Source: Planctomycetota bacterium (GTDB lineage: Bacteria; Planctomycetota; Phycisphaerae; WQYP01). From it: a stretch of 9,714 nt of DNA. Location of the stretch: positions 1 to 9,714 of the forward strand of contig JAKAYZ010000031.1 of NCBI GenBank assembly GCA_021816165.1, given 5' to 3'. The stretch's first letter is position 1; each line of letters starts with the position of its first letter. Positions 6,531 to 9,714 of this stretch are shown in pieces. The position numbers and the translations under genes are program-made. The notes beneath the pieces are model-generated. The model was not told the origin of the DNA. It searched no databases and saw nothing but the letters and a program-made list of their open reading frames with translations.

Positions 6531-7931
6531 TTATTCCTGAAGCAGCGGCTGGCAGGTGGTTTCCACACGCAACAACCAGGTGAGCAGACCGCCCAAAATA
6601 CTACCACCAGCCAGCCATAGCATTAACATGGGTGTGCCAATGTGCTGTTCAACCGCCGGCAGAAAGAAGGTGCTGGCCACCGCTCCCAGGCGTGAAAAGG
6701 CTGTGGCAAAGCCATGTCCGGTCGCGCGTACGTCCGTCGGGTAGACCTCCGAGGCCAAAAGATAGGTGGTGTTGCCGGGGCCAAAGCTGTTAAGAATTTG
6801 GGATATCAGCATGCCGGCAAACATAATGACGATCGCGGCGGTGCTGAAAATTGCTACGTGTTCCACTATGCCATCGTGAATGACCGCTCTGGTGGGGGAT
6901 TGCAGCGCAGTCAGGCCGACGATCGCCAGGCCGACCCCGCCACCGATAAAGCCCAGAATCTGCGGCCATACGCGCCCAATCCGGTCCACCAAGAGTGCCA
7001 GCGGAATATAGCCGATGAGAAAACTGGCACTTAAAATCATACTGCCGAGCAGTTTGCTCGGAGATCCATGAAAACCCAGATGGCCCAGGATTTGCGGAAT
7101 ATAAATGGTTACGTAGTAACCCACCAGGTCCATCATAAACCAGGGCAGACAGACAAACAGGGTGGCCCGCAGAAAGCGGCGTCCAAATAATACCCGCACC
7201 GGGACAGCCGGCGCGAGGATGGTTTGCCTTTGTGCTGCAAGAACCGCCGACACTTGCGAATCGGTAAGCTCAGGAACGAGTTGCTTAAGCACTTGCGTGG
7301 CTTCTTCAACCTGGCCGCGGCGGAGATACCAGCGTGGCGATTCCGGAAGGCTTTGCCGCAGCCATACCACCAGCAGTGCCGGCGCGGCTCCGACCAAAAA
7401 CATCAATCGCCAGGCCCATGGCCCCAAGTGGACCAGCGCGAAGCCCACCAAGCCGGCGAAGATCGCCCCCGCGGTCCACAAGCCAAAGGTCCAGGTGATG
7501 ACCCCGCCTCGTTTCACCGTTGGCATAAATTCGGCCATATAGGTGGCGCTAAGGGGATAATCTGCACCAATGCCCACGCCCAACAGAAATCGAAATACCA
7601 CCAACGATGCGATATTCCACGCCCCGGCGCAAAGAATGGCCGCCAGGAAAAAAGTGATCAGATCAATGAGATAGATGGATTTGCGGCCAAAGCGATCGGC
7701 AATCCGGCCGCCGATCAGCGCTCCGGCGAACGCTCCAGCCAGAGCCGCGCTGCCCAACCATCCGACCGCATGAGAGTCCAGATGCCACTGCGATTTTAAC
7801 AACAGCAGCACGGCACCAATAATCATGATGTCGTAGCCATCAAGAAAGATGCCCAACCCCGCAGACCATGCCAGCCGTCGATGCAGAGCGGTCATGGGAG
7901 CCTGGTTCATCGTATCCAGGATTTCGCTCAT
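6531..7931 (-). CDS. MFS transporter, sugar-porter / phosphate:H+ symporter-like
   Basis: Full-length inner-membrane permease of 466 residues with the pattern of 12 membrane helices. First-helix motif GIFLDGYDIMIIGAVL (27-42) carries the two acidic residues seen in proton-coupled sugar, aromatic-acid and phosphate symporters. Motif A is GGRIADRFGRKS (74-85). GIGADYPLSATYMAEF (120-135) closely resembles the GGDYPLSA signature of Pho84-type phosphate:H+ symporters. PESPRWYLRRG (196-206) ends the sixth helix, and LLASEVYPTDVRATGHG (391-407) is the matching motif of the second half. These also occur in general sugar-porter-like proteins, so phosphate is only one candidate substrate. The ATG at 7931 has AGGGA (7943-7939) 7 nt upstream. 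It begins 57 bp after the stop of the phosphoesterase gene and is probably cotranscribed with it. Confidence 0.92.
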   Translation of the reverse strand: MSEILDTMNQAPMTALHRRLAWSAGLGIFLDGYDIMIIGAVLLLLKSQWHLDSHAVGWLGSAALAGAFAGALIGGRIADRFGRKSIYLIDLITFFLAAILCAGAWNIASLVVFRFLLGVGIGADYPLSATYMAEFMPTVKRGGVITWTFGLWTAGAIFAGLVGFALVHLGPWAWRLMFLVGAAPALLVVWLRQSLPESPRWYLRRGQVEEATQVLKQLVPELTDSQVSAVLAAQRQTILAPAVPVRVLFGRRFLRATLFVCLPWFMMDLVGYYVTIYIPQILGHLGFHGSPSKLLGSMILSASFLIGYIPLALLVDRIGRVWPQILGFIGGGVGLAIVGLTALQSPTRAVIHDGIVEHVAIFSTAAIVIMFAGMLISQILNSFGPGNTTYLLASEVYPTDVRATGHGFATAFSRLGAVASTFFLPAVEQHIGTPMLMLWLAGGSILGGLLTWLLRVETTCQPLLQE

Positions 7932-7988
7932 AAAAAGGTCCCTAAAGGTATTACCATGGCGTCACATGGCCTGTTCTTCTGAAGCGGA

Positions 7989-9714
7989 CTAATTACCGGC
8001 ATCATCGTCAGCTGTCGCCAGATAATGGCTCAAGGGCTGATGATGCCGCCGGGCATAGTTTTGCAAGTACGCCATCACATGCCGGTAAGAGCGGAGGCCT
8101 TTGGTGGCAATCCATTCCTGTCGCATTTGTTCCGGACCGGGAACTTTTAAGAGTGTGGTGGGGGTGTAATGACTCCGTGCATTTGGATGAGAGTGGGGGC
8201 GCAATCCTACGGCCCCGTGCCGGGAGAGCCACCGGGGTGAAAGCCAATGGCCATTCCGGCCGGCTTTGCGTCTGAGCCGCTGGATATGAGTGGCTCTTCC
8301 CGGATTCAAAGCCATCGGAATTTGGATGGGTTGTACAGTAAAAGGGGCGAAGTTGGGATGGGATGTCCAGATACCGTTGAGTACGCGGGCATTGGCATCC
8401 CACTGAGACATGGGCGGTACTTTTTCCGCAGCTTCCATGGTACGCATGATATCCACTTGGGAATAGCGGCGGGTTATCAACAGGCCTGGTTTTACCCATG
8501 GACTGACCACCAGTGCCAAGGAGCGGTGAGCACCAATATGATCCGCACCGGATTGAGCATCGTCTTCGGTGATGAAAATAAGAGTATGTTTCCATTGGGG
8601 CATGCGACTGAGAGCCGCGACCAGTTCACCGGTGGCCAAGTCATTATTGGCTACATAATAAGCGGGGGTGTAATAACCTGCGGCGCGCCCCGCGGTATGA
8701 TCATCGGGCAGCCACACATACATCAGGCGAGGCATGGTGTGCCTGGGATTCTTGAGCCAGGCTAGAATGCGTCCGACACGCCAGGTGTCAAGGATGTAGC
8801 GATTCCACCCGGGAAATGTGGTCCCAAGATGCTGTTTCATGGCTTGGGAAATTTGTCCGGCTTCATCGCGCGAAACAAATTCACCAAAATCCATAAACGA
8901 TACGTGATGAGCCAGCAGATCATTAAATAAAAATAATCCACCTGGGTAGGAAATCCAGGGATTGGAATAGGCTCCAAGTCGGGACAAGTTCTCATAATCC
9001 GTATACGGGTTGTCCGTGCCGATAAAGCCGGTAGCAGCACCCATGACGTTGTGATCCGTCAGGCTTTGGGTCCAACCGGGGTTGGGCGTGATGCCGCGAC
9101 CCGAATAGTACATGGGCCAGGTGCGTTGTACCCAATCGGAATCCGAAGCTGCGGTAGTCCACTGGTGGCCCTGAGCGGTCACTTCGCCGTCTACGCGGTA
9201 GTTGACCATCAATCCAAAACGGTTGGCTAAAGCATAGAGATTGGGCAGGTCGCGACCATTGTATAAATCCAGATGTGGATCAGCCCAGTGGCCGGCGCGG
9301 TGGTATGTGCCGAAATCCTCGTCAAAGGTTTTGTTTTCGCGCAGTATAAAAACCACATGGTGGATATGCTGGCGCAGGGCAATTGCGGCCTGATGATTCT
9401 GGGCGGCACGGCGCGTCCGCTGGGCCCTGGAAAAACCGTCATTGTGCAAGGCTTGAATGGTCCAGCCTGGGAGCGAATGCCTGAGCATGGGCAGTGCGAT
9501 TCGCTCAACGGTCCCGGGCATGGAAGCGCCGACCCACTGATAGTTGGGATTGGCAGTAGATCCCAACCCTTTGGCACAAGCAATGAACAGAGCATCATGA
9601 CCAACGCATAGGGCCGACGGATACCATCCGGTGGGAATAAGCCCCAAACGCCGGCCATTATGGGCGTTGTATACGGCCACATCATTATTGCCCGCGTTGG
9701 CCACGAATAAATAG
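7989..9714 (-). CDS. YncE propeller / alkaline-phosphatase-like phosphoesterase fusion, N-terminus cut by the window edge
   Basis: The reading frame enters from the right edge without a start (codons Tyr-Leu-Phe precede the GTG at 9704), so the N-terminal part, any signal peptide and most of a YncE-like beta-propeller lie outside. With the Val codon at 9704 as residue 1, residues 1-80 resemble a final propeller blade (VANAGNNDVAVYN; IACAKGLGSTANPN at 41-54). A phosphoesterase domain (Pfam PF04185 type) follows: HVVFILRENKTFDEDFG (116-132) with E123 and N124; VDGEVTAQGHQW (171-182); LPDDHTAG (332-339); and ITEDDAQSGADHIGAHR (378-394) with metal-ligand candidates D381, D382, H389 and H393. The C-terminal hundred residues are rich in Arg and His. 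Relatives are usually exported and annotated as bifunctional YncE/alkaline phosphatase proteins; the substrate is unknown. It is the upstream partner of the MFS gene. Confidence 0.9.
   Translation of the reverse strand, partial: YLFVANAGNNDVAVYNAHNGRRLGLIPTGWYPSALCVGHDALFIACAKGLGSTANPNYQWVGASMPGTVERIALPMLRHSLPGWTIQALHNDGFSRAQRTRRAAQNHQAAIALRQHIHHVVFILRENKTFDEDFGTYHRAGHWADPHLDLYNGRDLPNLYALANRFGLMVNYRVDGEVTAQGHQWTTAASDSDWVQRTWPMYYSGRGITPNPGWTQSLTDHNVMGAATGFIGTDNPYTDYENLSRLGAYSNPWISYPGGLFLFNDLLAHHVSFMDFGEFVSRDEAGQISQAMKQHLGTTFPGWNRYILDTWRVGRILAWLKNPRHTMPRLMYVWLPDDHTAGRAAGYYTPAYYVANNDLATGELVAALSRMPQWKHTLIFITEDDAQSGADHIGAHRSLALVVSPWVKPGLLITRRYSQVDIMRTMEAAEKVPPMSQWDANARVLNGIWTSHPNFAPFTVQPIQIPMALNPGRATHIQRLRRKAGRNGHWLSPRWLSRHGAVGLRPHSHPNARSHYTPTTLLKVPGPEQMRQEWIATKGLRSYRHVMAYLQNYARRHHQPLSHYLATADDDAGN

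Noticed and set aside
7224..7799. A 191-codon open frame on the plus strand
   Set aside because: It is antisense to the MFS gene, rich in Gln, Arg and His, and has no family features.
8247..8765. A 172-codon open frame on the plus strand
   Set aside because: It is antisense to the phosphoesterase domain with its conserved ITEDDAQSGADH motif; it has no recognisable domain of its own.

Overview
This window looks like an ordinary chromosomal stretch of a Gram-negative, free-living heterotrophic bacterium. Bases are fairly G+C-rich by eye, and genes are closely packed with gaps of 30-170 bp. A planctomycete or acidobacterium-like host is my best guess. It rests on a YncE-type propeller/phosphoesterase, an MscL carrying a C-terminal zinc ribbon, and the style of HisC; this is an impression, not a demonstration. 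There is no rRNA, tRNA, CRISPR array, transposase, integrase or phage gene. Nine protein genes are supported, eight on the minus strand and one (deoC) on the plus strand. Both end genes are cut by the window edges.

Layout, read along the minus strand from the right edge. (1) The tail of a YncE propeller fused to an alkaline-phosphatase-like phosphoesterase (9714-7989, 5' end outside the window). (2) 57 bp later, a 12-helix MFS transporter with sugar-porter/phosphate-symporter-like motifs (7931-6531). (3) hisC (6447-5341) and hisB (5297-4689), two histidine biosynthesis steps with no other his gene in view. On the plus strand, deoC (3960-4658) converges on hisB across 30 bp. deoC and mscL (3789-3253) diverge from a 170-bp region that holds good promoter candidates in both directions. 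Downstream of mscL come a ROK-family sugar kinase (3197-2199), alanine dehydrogenase ald (2202-1120, overlapping the kinase by 4 bp) and a second MFS transporter (970 to beyond position 1).

How the genes may work together. The kinase-ald pair is translationally coupled and is followed by an MFS permease, which could suit use of amino sugars and alanine, for example from peptidoglycan; this is inference. The phosphoesterase followed by a phosphate-symporter-like MFS could be a phosphate-scavenging pair; this is also inference. HisC and HisB act in the same pathway, and DeoC degrades deoxyribose phosphate.

I do not see a clearly new biological system. The items most worth a second look are the zinc-ribbon MscL, the ROK kinase that has lost its zinc-binding cysteines, the phosphoesterase/MFS pair, and a promoter that decides the deoC start codon.
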